A DNA stretch of 64,000 nt from an uncultured Thermoguttaceae bacterium (lineage in GTDB: Bacteria; Planctomycetota; Planctomycetia; Pirellulales; Thermoguttaceae). The notes under the pieces are model-generated. The model saw only the letters and a list, made by a program, of their open reading frames with translations. It was not told the origin of the DNA and did no database searches. The stretch is taken from positions 1-64,000 of the forward strand of contig CALFBP010000073.1 in NCBI GenBank assembly GCA_937951625.1, in the 5' to 3' direction. Made by a program: the position numbers and the translations under genes. Positions 63,521-64,000 of the stretch are shown one piece after another (the stretch's first letter is position 1; every line of letters starts with the position of its first letter).

Positions 63521-64000
63521 TTACCGGCGTGGTGCCGGGGACTGAGCGGCATTGGGCCCGAGGCCCGCGGGATCGACAATCTTCTGCCAGCCCGGCGGGA
63601 TACGGGCAGTGAAGGGATCCTGGAAGATCATCCTCGGGTCCACCTGATTGATTTTGATGTTGGCAAGCGTGTAGACGGTGCGGGCCTTGCCGCCGGGCAG
63701 ATAGATCTGAATCGCCGTCGGTATCAAATCGTCTTTACCGATGGTAAGGATGATCTCCACCTTCTGGAAATCTTGGGCATCGGCGAGCTGTTTAGGATAA
63801 GCCTCGAGCCAAATCTGGTTCTTGGCCTCCGGCGGGGTGATGATGCGAATCCAATAGCGGGCCTTGAGTTGCTCGGCCTTCGCGCCGAATAGGAATGGCA
63901 TGGGACCGTTGGTGATGCCCCGCCCCTGTGCTTCCGGGGGCAGTTTATATTCATACACCTTCTGGGTGCGGAAATCATACTGATATAAAGACTTCCCATC
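63521..64000 (-). CDS. TIGR03009-type planctomycete protein, N-terminus beyond the window
   Basis: The final 159 residues of a protein that continues past the right edge. It begins mid-gene with DGKSLYQYDFRTQKVYEYKL, then FGAKAEQLKARYWIRII and NIKINQVDPRMIFQDPF. This pattern matches the TIGR03009 family of exported planctomycete proteins with a lipoprotein-carrier (LolA-like) feel. The GTG at 63958 is internal and not a real start. No function is known. Confidence 0.7.
   Translation of the reverse strand, partial: DGKSLYQYDFRTQKVYEYKLPPEAQGRGITNGPMPFLFGAKAEQLKARYWIRIITPPEAKNQIWLEAYPKQLADAQDFQKVEIILTIGKDDLIPTAIQIYLPGGKARTVYTLANIKINQVDPRMIFQDPFTARIPPGWQKIVDPAGLGPNAAQSPAPRR

Noticed and set aside
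1-64000. CRISPR array, prophage, transposase or integrase
   Set aside because: No spaced palindromic repeat array and no recombinase, transposase or phage structural motifs were seen while reading both strands.

Overview
The window looks like the chromosome of a planctomycete, most likely of the Pirellulales (a thermophilic Thermoguttaceae-type relative is possible but cannot be shown here). The reasons are the gene families rather than any marker RNA: a DUF1559 pilin-like protein, two CRTAC1 (FG-GAP plus ASPIC/UnbV) proteins, a TIGR03009-type protein, three Tat-exported Gfo/Idh/MocA oxidoreductases, a cytochrome/propeller protein fused to a sulfatase-modifying-factor domain, a PQQ-like propeller, a DUF2079 protein, and GC-rich coding throughout. 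No insertion sequence, prophage, integrase or CRISPR array was seen. One tRNA (Gln, CTG) lies at the left edge.

Left part (1-11,700): tRNA-Gln; a minus-strand set UROD-like protein, lipoyl synthase and a HAD phosphatase; a sugar isomerase/epimerase; a large membrane-anchored macroglobulin-like protein; an isochorismatase-fold hydrolase; and a two-gene unit of exported proteins, one with twelve D-x-G-x-D-x-Y repeats. Centre-left (11,700-30,000): System II cytochrome c maturation (ResB then CcsA, the latter with a long N-terminal extension), a DUF2079 membrane protein, a parallel beta-helix protein, an exported Gfo/Idh/MocA protein, a LysM protein, an alpha/beta hydrolase whose expected nucleophile serine is a glutamate, a lipoprotein, an ABC exporter with an upstream membrane protein, and a SHOCT-domain protein.

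Centre (30,000-43,000): a four-gene outer-membrane operon (secretin with a GYGYP repeat insert, a glycine-tailed lipoprotein, a TPR lipoprotein, a BamE-like lipoprotein) that resembles the envelope half of a Tad pilus system but has no ATPase, inner-membrane platform or pilin beside it. Then come two paralogous Tat-signal oxidoreductases around a PQQ-like propeller and a 1,278-residue diheme cytochrome/propeller/FGE fusion, probably a carbohydrate or respiratory accessory locus.

Right part (43,000-64,000): a housekeeping minus-strand run polA, coaE, rho, ribH, nusB; a divergent pyruvate-dikinase regulatory protein and an OB/HD nuclease; an M55 peptidase; a PhnP-like hydrolase; panD with a GTG start. 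The right end is a minus-strand planctomycete-specific run: DUF1559 pilin-like protein, a carboxypeptidase-regulatory-like lipoprotein, two paralogous TPR proteins and two paralogous CRTAC1 proteins. It has a good promoter with an AT-rich upstream element and a strong hairpin after the first gene. A TIGR03009-type gene runs off the right edge.

The best candidates for undescribed biology are the TPR/TPR/CRTAC1/CRTAC1 run, the twelve-repeat exported protein with its partner, the orphan secretin operon, and the cytochrome/FGE fusion. All functional statements rest on motif reading by eye; no database search was run.
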